A model generated the notes under the pieces. It saw only the letters and a list, made by a program, of their open reading frames with translations, made no database searches and was not told the origin of the DNA. Shown in pieces: positions 1 to 9,425 of a DNA stretch of 25,607 bases (position 1 is the first letter of the stretch; every line of letters starts with the position of its first letter). Location: the NCBI GenBank assembly GCA_964396055.1, contig CAYNDV010000057.1, forward strand, positions 1-25,607, given 5' to 3'. This stretch comes from CAYJPV01 sp964396055 (GTDB lineage Bacteria > Acidobacteriota > Vicinamibacteria > Vicinamibacterales > JAKQTR01). The translations under genes and the position numbers were made by a program.

Positions 1-139
1 CAGCCAGCGGTCGCCTCGCCCACCAGATGTGGAGCGTCGAGATGTGGCCGTGGCGGATGGACTTCTCGCGCCGGGCGTGAGCCGAGATCCGCTTGATCGG
101 CAGATCGACCTCGATGAGCCGTCTGGGGTATCGGTTCAT
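1..139 (-). CDS. DUF1156-family protein, N-terminal 46 residues (partial)
   Basis: The frame opens with ATG at 139 and runs off the left edge without a stop. The peptide begins MNRYPRRLIEVDLPIKRIS and continues with a motif containing HGHISTLHIWWARRPLA. That is the hallmark N-terminus of DUF1156 proteins, which are large, usually carry an adenine-type DNA methylase domain, and often sit in phage-defence loci. The methylase part lies outside the window, so activity cannot be judged. The ATG overlaps the TGA of the upstream DUF6088 gene by 4 nt (ATGA), which implies translational coupling. Family recognition is firm; membership in a named defence system such as class 1 DISARM is not established here. 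Confidence 0.82.
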   Translation of the reverse strand, partial: MNRYPRRLIEVDLPIKRISAHARREKSIRHGHISTLHIWWARRPLA

Positions 140-744
140 GCGCCTACCACCCGCATGATGTTGCCAATCCATACCGGCGCGAATCGGATGTCCTTCAGCA
201 GTTGACGCTTGTCGGCATCCGAGAGCCTCAGGCGGAGGATAGAGACAACCCGGTCATCGACATGACGCTGGCCGAGATAACGAAGCGCCTGGATGACCAG
301 TCCGCTGGTTCGGCCGGCCGTCGCCATATTCCGTGGCGTCGTCTTCCTGATGATGATCTGCAGGTCGCCGATTCGCACGCGGCGTGGCGCACCATCGGTG
401 AGGAACAACACTCTCATTGGTACCTGTTCAGACAGACCCAGCCGGTTGGCGGCGTACGCGCCGGAAGGCTGCAGCCGAACGGCGTCGCGCCCACGGAGCG
501 CCCTCGCGACCAATTCCACAGGGGGCATGAGTGCGCCCAATTGTGTGTCACGTTTGGGAAGGTCGTACAGCCCTCTCGCCAGCTTCCGAATCCTGCCGGC
601 TCTCGCGTGACGGGAGAGTGCGGCATCCACGGCGTTGCGGCTCCCGAGGTCGAGAAGATCGCCTGCCGTGAACACACGAGCACCTCGGCTGGCCGTGAAT
701 CGCCGAAGTATCCGACTGTCAATGGAATGAGCGTGACGTCCCAT
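136..744 (-). CDS. DUF6088 / AbiEi-like winged-helix protein
   Basis: The product is 202 residues from ATG 744. A TTG at 789 would extend it by 15 residues, but that extension lies across an inverted repeat, so the ATG is preferred. The N-terminal third (GSRNAVDAALSRHARAGRI, then RKLARGLYDLPK) is the winged-helix part typical of AbiEi-type antitoxins. The middle (SGAYAANRLGLSEQVP, LTDG, TTPRNMATAGR) matches DUF6088. AbiEi proteins normally repress their own promoter and precede an AbiEii nucleotidyltransferase toxin. No AbiEii follows here; the next gene is DUF1156, overlapping by 4 nt. It is likely a DNA-binding autoregulator of the defence module. There is no clear Shine-Dalgarno before ATG 744, and the predicted leader is very short. 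Confidence 0.8.
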   Translation of the reverse strand: MGRHAHSIDSRILRRFTASRGARVFTAGDLLDLGSRNAVDAALSRHARAGRIRKLARGLYDLPKRDTQLGALMPPVELVARALRGRDAVRLQPSGAYAANRLGLSEQVPMRVLFLTDGAPRRVRIGDLQIIIRKTTPRNMATAGRTSGLVIQALRYLGQRHVDDRVVSILRLRLSDADKRQLLKDIRFAPVWIGNIMRVVGA

Positions 745-751
745 GGGAGTT

Positions 752-783
752 TTGTCAGAAGAATATACTCTTATTTCTGACAA
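752..783 (-). promoter_or_regulatory. Inverted repeat, likely AbiEi-type operator with promoter
   Basis: Perfect 9-bp arms TTGTCAGAA (752-760) and TTCTGACAA (775-783) are separated by 14 AT-rich bases. They fall in the gap between the helicase stop (802) and the ATG at 744. On the minus strand TTGTTG (789-784) followed 16 nt later by TATATT could serve as -35/-10, placing transcription start close to the ATG. Known AbiEi proteins bind inverted repeats in their own promoters, so autoregulation is inferred; the repeat itself is directly visible. Confidence 0.55.
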
Positions 784-801
784 CAACAACCCCGGAACGA
801 G

Positions 802-3800
802 TCAAGGTGCCGGCTCGACGGCCGCGAGGAGCGCGTCGGGTTTGACCGAGTAGTGCTCGACGGCCATCACCGGTCGCCAACCCAGACGGGCAGGGTCCTG
901 CACGATGTTCAGCTTGGGGGTGCTCGCGCAGTTGAACACGGCGTAGAGCCAATACTCGCGCTTGAGGCGTTCGGCCGTCCGGTATTCGTTCTGCGTCAGC
1001 GCAATCTCGCCAACACCAGCGCGTCCTTTCACCTCAATGAACCGCACCTCAGTAAACGTCCTTGCGTCTTCGGGATGGGGCAGCCGTGAGATGAGGTCGA
1101 ATCCTCGGTTCTCGGCTTGGACGTCCTCAACCTGCCAGCCACGGGCTGCCTCATAGTCCCGCGCGACCTGAACGGCTATCTGCTCCACCTCGTCATCACG
1201 CACCATCGGGCTGAACCCCGACGTCGCCCGCTCCGGATGGGGGATGATCCACGCTCGGCCGATGTGGGTGATGTCGCCAACGGTGACGTGGCGTTCCATG
1301 TCGAGATCCCGGAGTCGCACGTCACGCCGGTTGTTCAGTTCATCGAGATGCTGCTCCGCCTGCGCGATCAGGCCGTCCAGGCCGGCAACGGTCTGGCCCT
1401 CGACCTGTCGATTACAGAGGTCGGCCAGTTGCAGATTCTGGCGATCGATGAGCGCGTCCAGACTGATGCGCACATGTTCGGCCACCCGATCGACCTCGCG
1501 AGCCCGGTCGCTCGCCGACTGCGCGAGCCACGGCTGGAGAGCTTCGGTGTAGAGAAACGTCTCCACCAGACGGCGGTCAGGAAGTGGAGCCACCGGAACC
1601 GGTGCTTGAGCACCTCGCGACGAAGGGGTCACATCCAGGAGGATTGTTGGCTGGCGGATCGCCATCTGCGCGTCCGTCGATGTCTCGACAGCGAACAGGC
1701 GACGGTGGATCGGCTGACCCCGGCCGTCCTTGATCGAAGCGGCAAACACATCAAGGGTGCTCGCGGAGCTCCGGTGAAGGTCGAGAAACACAGCGCCGCG
1801 TTTGAGATGCTCTTCAACGCGGGCCGCGAGATCCTCACGAACCACCTCGAACAATGGATGCCCAGGCGTCACCCACTCCAACGTGGCGTCCTGCTTCAGC
1901 AGCGCCTTGTCAAAGACGACGCGCCCGTATTCCCGGGCGAGGCGCCCGTGCTTGGCCTCGAGGCGATCTCCGACAGGCAGGAGCGTGCGAGGCACGCGAC
2001 CGATCCGATAGACGTGCTGGTCTCGCGCCACCGCCTTGGGGTGCACGCCGACTTCCGGCGCGGCGTCCACGAAGAACTGTTCGATGACTTCGGGAACGAG
2101 CCGACGTTCACGCGCCTCGACCGACTTGCCGACGATGGCCGACAGGTTGAGGCTTCGCCTGGCCAGCCCCTCGAGGGCCGATTCGGTGATCGCCCGGAAC
2201 CGCTGCGGGTTGACCTCCCGAACGATGCGATCTTCGATGCCGGGCAGGTCGAGCCGGCGCGCGTAGAGTTCCCGGAAGAGCCGCTCCAGCAGGTTCGAGG
2301 GGAACACCTCCCCCACCACGTCGAATACCTGGTCGGTGCCCAGCTCGCGCCGGATCTCCGCGAGACGGCTCAGGAGTTTTTCGAGGACCCGGCCCTCGCG
2401 CGTGTTGGCCGCGACGAAGTTGAAGATCAGGCAATCGTGGTCCTGGCCGTACCGGTGGATGCGGCCGACCCGCTGTTCCAGGCGGACAGGGTTCCACGGG
2501 ATGTCGAAGTTCACCATCAGCCAGCAGAACTGCAGGTTGATGCCCTCGCCAGCGGCCTCGGTGGCCACCATCACTTGCGCATGCTCGCGGAATTCTCGCT
2601 CGGCCCAGATGCGCGAGCCGACCGCATCCCGGTCGCCGATCTTCATGCCGCCGTGTATCTGGGTGACCGAGAGTCCCCATTCGCGCAGTCTGCCCAGCGG
2701 CCGGCCGTCCTCGCCGTCACCGACCAGGAAGTCGAGGGAGTCCTTGTGCTCGGTGAAGATCAGGAGCTTCGTCTTCGGGTCGGAGAACACGCCCTGCTCG
2801 GTGAGAATGCCCTTGAGGCGGACGAGCTTCGACTCCCCTTGCCGCTGCTCGAGCCGCTTGGCGCGATCGATCAATGCCGTCAGTTGGGCAACTTCAGCCC
2901 GGAGGTCGTCCGGGTTGTAGGACGCCACGACGTCTTCGAGTTGGGCGATGATCTCCTGCTGCTCTTCTTCGGTGAGGTCTTCAAAGTCGTCAGGCAGCCG
3001 CCGCTCGATCTGGTCGCGTCTGAACTTCTCCGGATCCGTGAGGATCTGTTCACGCTTGGCCTTCATCCGCTCCAGCGTCCGGCGCACCGCGTAGACCGTC
3101 GACGCCATGCGCCGTTGAAGCATGGCCATCGTGAAGCCCACCGCGCGCCCGCGCGCTGAGTCGTCCTGCGCCGCCAGGATGGACTGGTTCTGGACGTAGT
3201 GGGAAAGGGCGTCGTAGAAGTCCAGCTCGGGGCCATCCAGCTCGAAGGCCGCGGTCCGGACCTCACGCTTCGTGAAGAGCTTGTGGACGACCCCGGTTTG
3301 CGGGTCCGGGAACGAGACCAGCGCTTCCTTTGTTCGGCGCAGGTAGAACGGGGCGGAGTTGCGGCGCATCGCCTCTTCGAGGCTCTCCACGCTGCCGTAG
3401 ACGTCGCGGTCCAACAACGACAGGAACAGGCAGAAGTTCTTGGCGTCGCCCTTGTGAGGTGTGGCCGTCATCAGCAAGTAGTGGTCGGTCAACGCCGAGA
3501 GCGACTCGCCCAGCTTGTACGCGAGCGTCTTCCGGTCGTCGGCGTAGGCGGCCATCTTGTGGGCCTCGTCGACGATGATGAGATCCCATCGCGAACGGAG
3601 GAGGCTGTCTCGCGCATCGTCGACGCGAGACACCCACGAGACGGAGGTCACGACCTGGGCACGCTCCTGCCACGGATTCTGGCCGTAGTTCGCGCGCAGG
3701 ATGTCGCCGCGCATCACCTCGAACGATTCACTGAACTTGTCTTTGAGTTCGCGCTGCCACTGAAAGGTCAGGTTGGCCGGAGCCACAATGAGTGTCCGCC

Positions 3801-4248
3801 GGACCAGGCCTCGAGCCTTCATCTCCTTGAGCAGGAGCCCAGCCATGATCGTCTTGCCCGCGCCTGGATCGTCGGCCAGCAGGAATCGGATTCGGGGCAG
3901 CTTCAGGAAGTACTCGTAGACCGCTTCGAGCTGGTGCGGGAGCGGATCAACGCGGGCGATGGACAGGGAGAAGAACGGGTCGTACTCGTACGCGAGTCCC
4001 AGGCGTTGAGCTTCGACGCCAAGGCGGAACAGGCGGGCATCGCCGTCAAAGGAAGGCTCCGCTGGCGGCAGAGCGAGCTGTGCGATCTGCGCCGCCGAGA
4101 GCACGATGTCACGCGCGAGACCCGATTGAAGCCCCCTGCCGATCACGCGCATGGCATCGCCGAGGGGCGTGATGGCGAGGATCTCGATGGGCTCGGGCAG
4201 GACGGGTCCAGAGACGATCGTTCCGGTTCGAAGTTCTTGAGGGACCAT
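802..4248 (-). CDS. SNF2-family helicase with C-terminal DUF3883
   Basis: A DNA-dependent ATPase/translocase of about 1148 residues. It shows the helicase motifs in order: Walker A (DDPGAGKT), DEAH box (LIIVDEAHKMA), motif III (LLMTATPHKG), and the second RecA-like domain with LLIFTEHKDSL and the motif VI region WNPVRLEQRVGRIHRYGQ. A DEEQQ-rich helical insert lies between the lobes. The C-terminal portion (GFDLISRL, then RFIEVKGRAG, ALTQNEYRTAERL, YWLYAVFNC) is DUF3883, often found on defence helicases and resembling nuclease-fold domains. ATG 4248 is chosen because MVPQELRTGTIVSGPVLPEP resembles the usual start of the family; GTG 4290 would add 14 residues. Neither has a strong Shine-Dalgarno. 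It is the first gene of the minus-strand module, related in type to DrmD-like and DUF1156/DUF499-associated helicases. Confidence 0.9.
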   Translation of the reverse strand: MVPQELRTGTIVSGPVLPEPIEILAITPLGDAMRVIGRGLQSGLARDIVLSAAQIAQLALPPAEPSFDGDARLFRLGVEAQRLGLAYEYDPFFSLSIARVDPLPHQLEAVYEYFLKLPRIRFLLADDPGAGKTIMAGLLLKEMKARGLVRRTLIVAPANLTFQWQRELKDKFSESFEVMRGDILRANYGQNPWQERAQVVTSVSWVSRVDDARDSLLRSRWDLIIVDEAHKMAAYADDRKTLAYKLGESLSALTDHYLLMTATPHKGDAKNFCLFLSLLDRDVYGSVESLEEAMRRNSAPFYLRRTKEALVSFPDPQTGVVHKLFTKREVRTAAFELDGPELDFYDALSHYVQNQSILAAQDDSARGRAVGFTMAMLQRRMASTVYAVRRTLERMKAKREQILTDPEKFRRDQIERRLPDDFEDLTEEEQQEIIAQLEDVVASYNPDDLRAEVAQLTALIDRAKRLEQRQGESKLVRLKGILTEQGVFSDPKTKLLIFTEHKDSLDFLVGDGEDGRPLGRLREWGLSVTQIHGGMKIGDRDAVGSRIWAEREFREHAQVMVATEAAGEGINLQFCWLMVNFDIPWNPVRLEQRVGRIHRYGQDHDCLIFNFVAANTREGRVLEKLLSRLAEIRRELGTDQVFDVVGEVFPSNLLERLFRELYARRLDLPGIEDRIVREVNPQRFRAITESALEGLARRSLNLSAIVGKSVEARERRLVPEVIEQFFVDAAPEVGVHPKAVARDQHVYRIGRVPRTLLPVGDRLEAKHGRLAREYGRVVFDKALLKQDATLEWVTPGHPLFEVVREDLAARVEEHLKRGAVFLDLHRSSASTLDVFAASIKDGRGQPIHRRLFAVETSTDAQMAIRQPTILLDVTPSSRGAQAPVPVAPLPDRRLVETFLYTEALQPWLAQSASDRAREVDRVAEHVRISLDALIDRQNLQLADLCNRQVEGQTVAGLDGLIAQAEQHLDELNNRRDVRLRDLDMERHVTVGDITHIGRAWIIPHPERATSGFSPMVRDDEVEQIAVQVARDYEAARGWQVEDVQAENRGFDLISRLPHPEDARTFTEVRFIEVKGRAGVGEIALTQNEYRTAERLKREYWLYAVFNCASTPKLNIVQDPARLGWRPVMAVEHYSVKPDALLAAVEPAP

Positions 4249-4549
4249 CAGTTGGGAGCCATCCGCATGGTATTTCAGATTCGGCAACACCGATTGCCCG
4301 AATGCTATGGGCGAGGCGAGGGCATGTCAAATGGCCGGGTCCGCTGCGGCCGTCCTTCACCTGGCTCATCTGGCCAGACTCGGAGCCCTTGGCCTCGAAA
4401 CGCAGCAGGCCGCTGTCTGGATTCAGACACCACCGACGGAGCGACCTGCCTGATTCCGGACAGCCCGTGGCATCCGGATTCGCCGGTTCGGTCACGCTGG
4501 CCTTGGAGTCTCCGCCGCGCCCGCCGGCTGGGATGCTAGGATCGGCCCT
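4249..4549. other. Divergent intergenic region between defence helicase and sensor kinase
   Basis: About 300 nt without a convincing gene. It holds an inverted repeat at the helicase start (4279-4303: ATTCGGCAA, 6-nt loop, TTGCCCGAAT, one bulged base) and a perfect TGTCTG-N4-CAGACA palindrome at 4414-4429. TGGCATC at 4468 followed by TTCGC resembles a sigma-54 -24/-12 pair, but the GG-to-GC spacing is one base too long. No clear sigma-70 promoter was recognised for either gene. Confidence 0.5.
4414..4429. promoter_or_regulatory. Palindrome TGTCTG-N4-CAGACA (candidate regulator site U1)
   Basis: A perfect 6-bp inverted repeat with spacer GATT, 121 nt upstream of the kinase gene. Related palindromes with the same 6-4-6 layout occur at 7211, 12854 and 16047, upstream of sigma-54 promoters. 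It is inferred to be an enhancer-type binding site for the NtrC-family regulator encoded at 5695, perhaps for autoregulation. Confidence 0.55.
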
Positions 4550-5694
4550 ATGTCCCTCGAAACTACGCACATACCATGGTGGGAGCGATCCGAGACTCGG
4601 GGCCCGCGCTGGGGGGCGTTGCTGGTCGCTCTTGCCCTCGTCTCGATTCTCCACTACACCACGAGTCCCGAGCGGGCGGGACTTCATGTCCTGTATCAGC
4701 GCCTCTACTACGGTCCGATCATCGTCGGGGCGTACTGGTTCGGTCTGTGCGGCGGGCTGGCCACCGCCGTCGCGGCTGCGCTGGCTTACGCGCCACATAT
4801 TCATCACGCCTGGGCCAATAACGCCCCGTACACGTTCAGCCAATATTCGGAGTTGGTCATCTTCGTCTGCGCAGGGGCACTCGTGGGGTTCCTCGCGGAC
4901 GTCCAGCACCGTTTGACGAGACAGTATCGGGACGTCGCAGCCTCGCTGGAACGTAAGAACCGGGAACTCGAGGATTCTCACGCGCAGTTGACGCGGGCGG
5001 ACCGCCTTGCGGCGCTCGGACAGATTGCAGCCGGGCTCGCGCACGAGATTCGAAATCCCCTGGCTGGCATCAAAGGTGCATTGGATATTGTCGTGACCAA
5101 GGTCATTCAGGGGACACCCGAGGCGGAGTTTGCCGCCATCGCCGCGAGGGAAGTCGAACGCCTGAGCGACCTCGTGCAGGAGTTCCTGGATTACGCTCGG
5201 CCTCACGCGCCTGAACTTCGGTCGGTCCGCCTTGATGACGTTGTCGAGCACGTGGTGCTTCTCCTACGGACCGAAGCCGAGCGTGCTGGAGTTACGCTCG
5301 TCTACGACGGTCGCGAACCACTGCTGGACACACGCATGGATCCGGAACAGATCCGGCAGGTGCTCTTCAACGTCATCTTGAACGGGATTCAGGCAAGCCC
5401 ATCAACGGCTGAGGTTCGCGTCGAGAGCTTCTCCAGCGCCGGACAGGCTGTCGTGCAAGTGACCGATCGAGGGTTGGGAATCCCGACCGGCGACCTCGCC
5501 CAGATCTTCGACCCATTCTTCACGACTAAACCCCATGGTACCGGCCTTGGGCTCGCCATTTCGCAGCGAATCATCGAGGCTCACCAGGGCGAGATCGACA
5601 TTCGCAATGCGGACGGCGGTGGGGCGGTGGTTCGTATCTCCATTCCGCTCCTGCCGGAGGCGGCGGCTGGCGCTATGTTCCAAGGGGCACGTCC

Positions 5695-5698
<4 letters not shown>
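4550..5698 (+). CDS. Membrane sensor histidine kinase (NtrB/ZraS-like)
   Basis: 382 residues from ATG 4550. The N-terminal 120 residues contain several hydrophobic segments (about 22-36, 54-80, 101-117) with His-rich loops (PHIHHAW), suggesting a short membrane sensor rather than a large periplasmic domain. A coiled linker (about 120-150) leads to the HisKA domain with the phosphoacceptor H165 in AHEIRNPLAGIKG. The ATPase domain has the N box (NVILNGIQAS), DRGLGIP, and the G2 box GTGLGLAI. Its stop overlaps the regulator's start (ATGA at 5695-5698), so the two are one operon. Context suggests it senses copper/silver or resulting envelope redox stress; the ligand is inference. A diverged fragment of a second copy of its sensor region lies at 11427. 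Confidence 0.93.
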
Positions 5699-7104
<1,406 letters not shown>

Positions 7105-7181
7105 TCCGCGGCCCGGGACACGCCTTGCCACTCGTGAAGGCCGCGAGAATCCACGTCGACGGGCGAGTCAACCAGTTTCGT

Positions 7182-7226
7182 CTGTCTTCCGACAGTCCGC
7201 CGTCTGTTTCTGTCTGAAAACGGACA
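7182..7226. promoter_or_regulatory. Tandem enhancer-like palindromes (U2)
   Basis: Two adjacent inverted repeats: CTGTC-TTCC-GACAG at 7182-7195, and TGTCTG-AAAA-CGGACA at 7211-7226. The second has the same 6-4-6 layout as the perfect site at 4414, with one mismatch. They lie about 230 nt upstream of the sigma-54 promoter at 7457, a distance workable for a looping activator. The element ACAGTCCGCC after the first palindrome recurs after the site at 16041. Confidence 0.55.
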
Positions 7227-7456
7227 GGATGCAGCAGACCACTTCGCTGGCTGGTAACTCGCAGGCTGGCGGCGCCATCACCGACCGCGCGAACGGACTC
7301 GCGGACCCGAGTAGATACGGGCTGTGCAGGACCGCTCGGACTCCGCGTGAGGCGACCCAACATCACTCACGCAACGCCGCGTGGCTGAAGACAGCGGCAT
7401 CGGACGCCACGTCCACGCTGTGCGTGAATCACGCCACTCCGAGAGACATGATGCTC

Positions 7457-7472
7457 TGGTACGACCCTTGCT
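7457..7472 (+). promoter_or_regulatory. Sigma-54 promoter P1 (TGGTACG-N4-TTGCT)
   Basis: TGGTACG ACCC TTGCT keeps the invariant GG and GC at the correct spacing and differs from the consensus TGGCACG-N4-TTGCW at one -24 base. The predicted start is near 7483, about 180 nt before ATG 7663. It would drive the DUF2318/FtsX/ABC/HAMP/thioredoxin-like operon. Confidence 0.65.
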
Positions 7473-7662
7473 CTCACGTTGGCAAGACTCGCGAGGGACC
7501 CCATCCCTTACGAACCGCGATCAACGACGCCATCAGCCGTTGGCCGCCGGGTTGCACGTGGAAGCCGAATGGAGAGGTTCTCGGCCCCGCGTTCATCCTG
7601 CAGCGCTGGGTGTCCAGGTGAATGGCAACGCAGCGAGCGCGTAATTCCAAGAGGGTCGGCCC

Positions 7663-8211
7663 ATGAGTAAGCAGCCGAGTACGCACGTCAACAAGCGCCG
7701 GCAGTTCCTCGACGCCAGGCAGGAGCGCAAGAACCGGCTGTCGGTCGTCCTGGGCATCGCCGGGCTCGCTGCGGTAGCGGTCGTTGCCGTGGCCATGTTC
7801 TTCGAACGGGGGCCATCGCCGGGGATCCAAGGCGCGTCGGCGCCGCCCGTCGGGGTTCTCCCCGCCGGTCAAGACGTCCGCCTGTCCGCCGCGCTCTTTG
7901 CGGACGGCCGCGCCCAGTTCTATCGCTACACCACCGCGCTCGGTCGGGAGATTCGATTCTTCGTCATTCGGAGCGCGGACGGCGTTGTGCGCGCCGCGTT
8001 CGATGCTTGCGACGTCTGTTACCAATCGCGCAAGGGCTACCGCCAGGACGGTGACGAGATGGTCTGCGTGAACTGTGGGCAGCGCTTCCGCTCGTCGGAC
8101 GTCAATGTTCGCGCGGGCGGCTGCAATCCGGCGCCACTCCACCGGATCGCCGACGGGGACCATGTCGTCATCAAGGCGGCGGATCTCGACCTCGGCACGG
8201 CTTACTTCTAG
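7663..8211 (+). CDS. DUF2318 Fe-S-type membrane-anchored protein
   Basis: 182 residues: a basic N-terminus, one membrane segment (about 27-47), then a periplasmic domain. The signature is AFDACDVCYQSRKGYRQ, then MVCVNCGQRFRS and GGCNPAPL. This gives C116, C119, C135, C138 and C154, the cysteine layout of DUF2318 'Fe-S-containing' proteins. Relatives occur with FtsX-type permeases and an ABC ATPase in iron-uptake/redox loci such as the Campylobacter P19 region, and the same neighbours follow here. Function is not proven biochemically; it is likely an envelope electron-transfer or metal-handling subunit. It is the first gene after P1. Confidence 0.88.
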   Translation: MSKQPSTHVNKRRQFLDARQERKNRLSVVLGIAGLAAVAVVAVAMFFERGPSPGIQGASAPPVGVLPAGQDVRLSAALFADGRAQFYRYTTALGREIRFFVIRSADGVVRAAFDACDVCYQSRKGYRQDGDEMVCVNCGQRFRSSDVNVRAGGCNPAPLHRIADGDHVVIKAADLDLGTAYF

Positions 8212-8242
8212 GTATTCCTCGGCGGAACTGGAGCATTCTTCC

Positions 8243-9400
8243 ATGCAATTGTGGGACATGGCGGCTGAGAGTCTGAATCGGCGGCGGAGCCGATTCGCAT
8301 TCGTCGTGGCGGCCCTGGTTCTCGGGACCGGAACGGCGGTCGCCCTTATCTCCATGTCGCGGACGCTGCAGCGTGAGGTGAGTGACCAACTCGATCAGTT
8401 CGGCGCGAACATCATCGTCACCCCAAAGTCCACCATGCTCGGCCTCGGCTACGGCGGCATCGACGTCGGCGGTGTCGCTGTCGATTCGGAAGAGCTTCAG
8501 ACGAAGGATGCCGACCGCATTCTGACGATCGCGCATCGCCGCAACATCAGCGCGGTGGCTCCGAAACTGATCGGTACCGCCTCGATGGAGGGACGACCGA
8601 TCCTCCTGATCGGCGTCCGGTTCGAACAAGAGCAACGCGTCAAAAGTTGGTGGCAAGTCCAGGGAAGGATGCCGTTGGCGGCTGACGAATGCCTGCTCGG
8701 GTCCGAAACCGCTGCGGTGCTCCCGAAGCGCGTGGGGGATGTGGCCCTGTTGGGCAGCCGCAATCTGCGTGTCGTTGGCGTCCTGGCTCCAACCGGGTCC
8801 CTCGACGACCGCGCGGTCTACGCCGACCTCCCCTTCGTTCAGAGTGTGCTGGGGCGCCCGGATGCCGTGAGCCTCATTGACGTGAGCGCCCTCTGCAGGG
8901 GGTGCCCGATCGACGACATCGTCAGCGAGATTGCCAGCGTCTTGCCGACCGGGCGGGTGGCTCCGATTCGGCAGGCGGTCGCGGCGCGTGAGCAGACAGT
9001 CGTACAAATGACCAACTTCGCCTATGGCGTGTCGTTCGTGGTCCTGCTCGTCGGAGGTCTCGTGGTCATGACGACCATGATGGCGTCTGTCACCGAGCGA
9101 ACGCAGGAAATCGGCATTCTCCGCGCCGTCGGATTCCGCCGTACGCACATCGCCCGGCTGATCCTGCTTGAGACCCTCGCCGTGAGCGTGCTTGGGAGTG
9201 TTGTGGGATGGGCCGCGGGACTCGGGACGGCAAGGCTGTTTGGGCATACGCTCGCCGGCCTGACAACACCGGTGGAGGCCGAGCCCGGTCTCGCGCTCGT
9301 CGCCTTGGGGATGGGCGGGCTCGTAGGACTCGTGAGCGGGCTGTACCCCGCGTGGAGAGCCGCGGCACTGGATCCTTTTCAGACCCTGCGGCACATTTGA
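8243..9400 (+). CDS. FtsX/MacB-like ABC permease
   Basis: 385 residues from ATG 8243, preceded by GGAG at 8230 with a 9-nt spacer. A membrane segment at about 17-38 is followed by a large periplasmic domain (MacB-PCD type) and then the C-terminal FtsX region of three membrane segments around FAYGVSFVVLLVGGLVV, MASVTERTQEIGILRAVG and GLVGLVSGLYPAWRAA. The periplasmic domain contains ALCRGCPIDDIV, a CxxC pair I associate with permeases of DUF2318 loci, so it may exchange electrons or bind metal with its neighbour. It pairs with the ATPase at 9426. Such permeases usually perform mechanotransmission rather than solute pumping; the substrate is unknown. Confidence 0.88.
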   Translation: MQLWDMAAESLNRRRSRFAFVVAALVLGTGTAVALISMSRTLQREVSDQLDQFGANIIVTPKSTMLGLGYGGIDVGGVAVDSEELQTKDADRILTIAHRRNISAVAPKLIGTASMEGRPILLIGVRFEQEQRVKSWWQVQGRMPLAADECLLGSETAAVLPKRVGDVALLGSRNLRVVGVLAPTGSLDDRAVYADLPFVQSVLGRPDAVSLIDVSALCRGCPIDDIVSEIASVLPTGRVAPIRQAVAAREQTVVQMTNFAYGVSFVVLLVGGLVVMTTMMASVTERTQEIGILRAVGFRRTHIARLILLETLAVSVLGSVVGWAAGLGTARLFGHTLAGLTTPVEAEPGLALVALGMGGLVGLVSGLYPAWRAAALDPFQTLRHI

Positions 9401-9425
9401 GGACGTCACACCGAGGGACCGATCG

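Larger units (their letters stand above)
7105..7662. other. 558-nt regulatory intergenic region
   Basis: No convincing gene: the open frames here are weakly coding and lack ribosome sites. It contains tandem palindromes (7182-7226), a possible weak sigma-54 element at 7248-7263 (TGGC, GG-N10-GC preserved), the better sigma-54 promoter at 7457-7472, and then a leader of about 180 nt before ATG 7663. No terminator was recognised after the regulator gene. Confidence 0.55.

Noticed and set aside
1117..3159. 680-codon open frame on the + strand
   Set aside because: It lies entirely antisense to the SNF2 helicase, whose motifs are unmistakable; long antisense frames are expected at this GC content.
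4302..4549. Possible coding remnant upstream of the kinase
   Set aside because: Short frames exist on both strands, but none shows a family pattern or ribosome site.
7248..7263. Alternative sigma-54 promoter TGGCTGG-N4-TCGCA
   Set aside because: Spacing is right, but -24 and -12 match worse than the element at 7457 and it lies only about 22 nt from the palindrome.
7229..7621. 130-codon + strand frame in the intergenic region
   Set aside because: Crosses the sigma-54 promoter, has no Shine-Dalgarno and no domain-like pattern.
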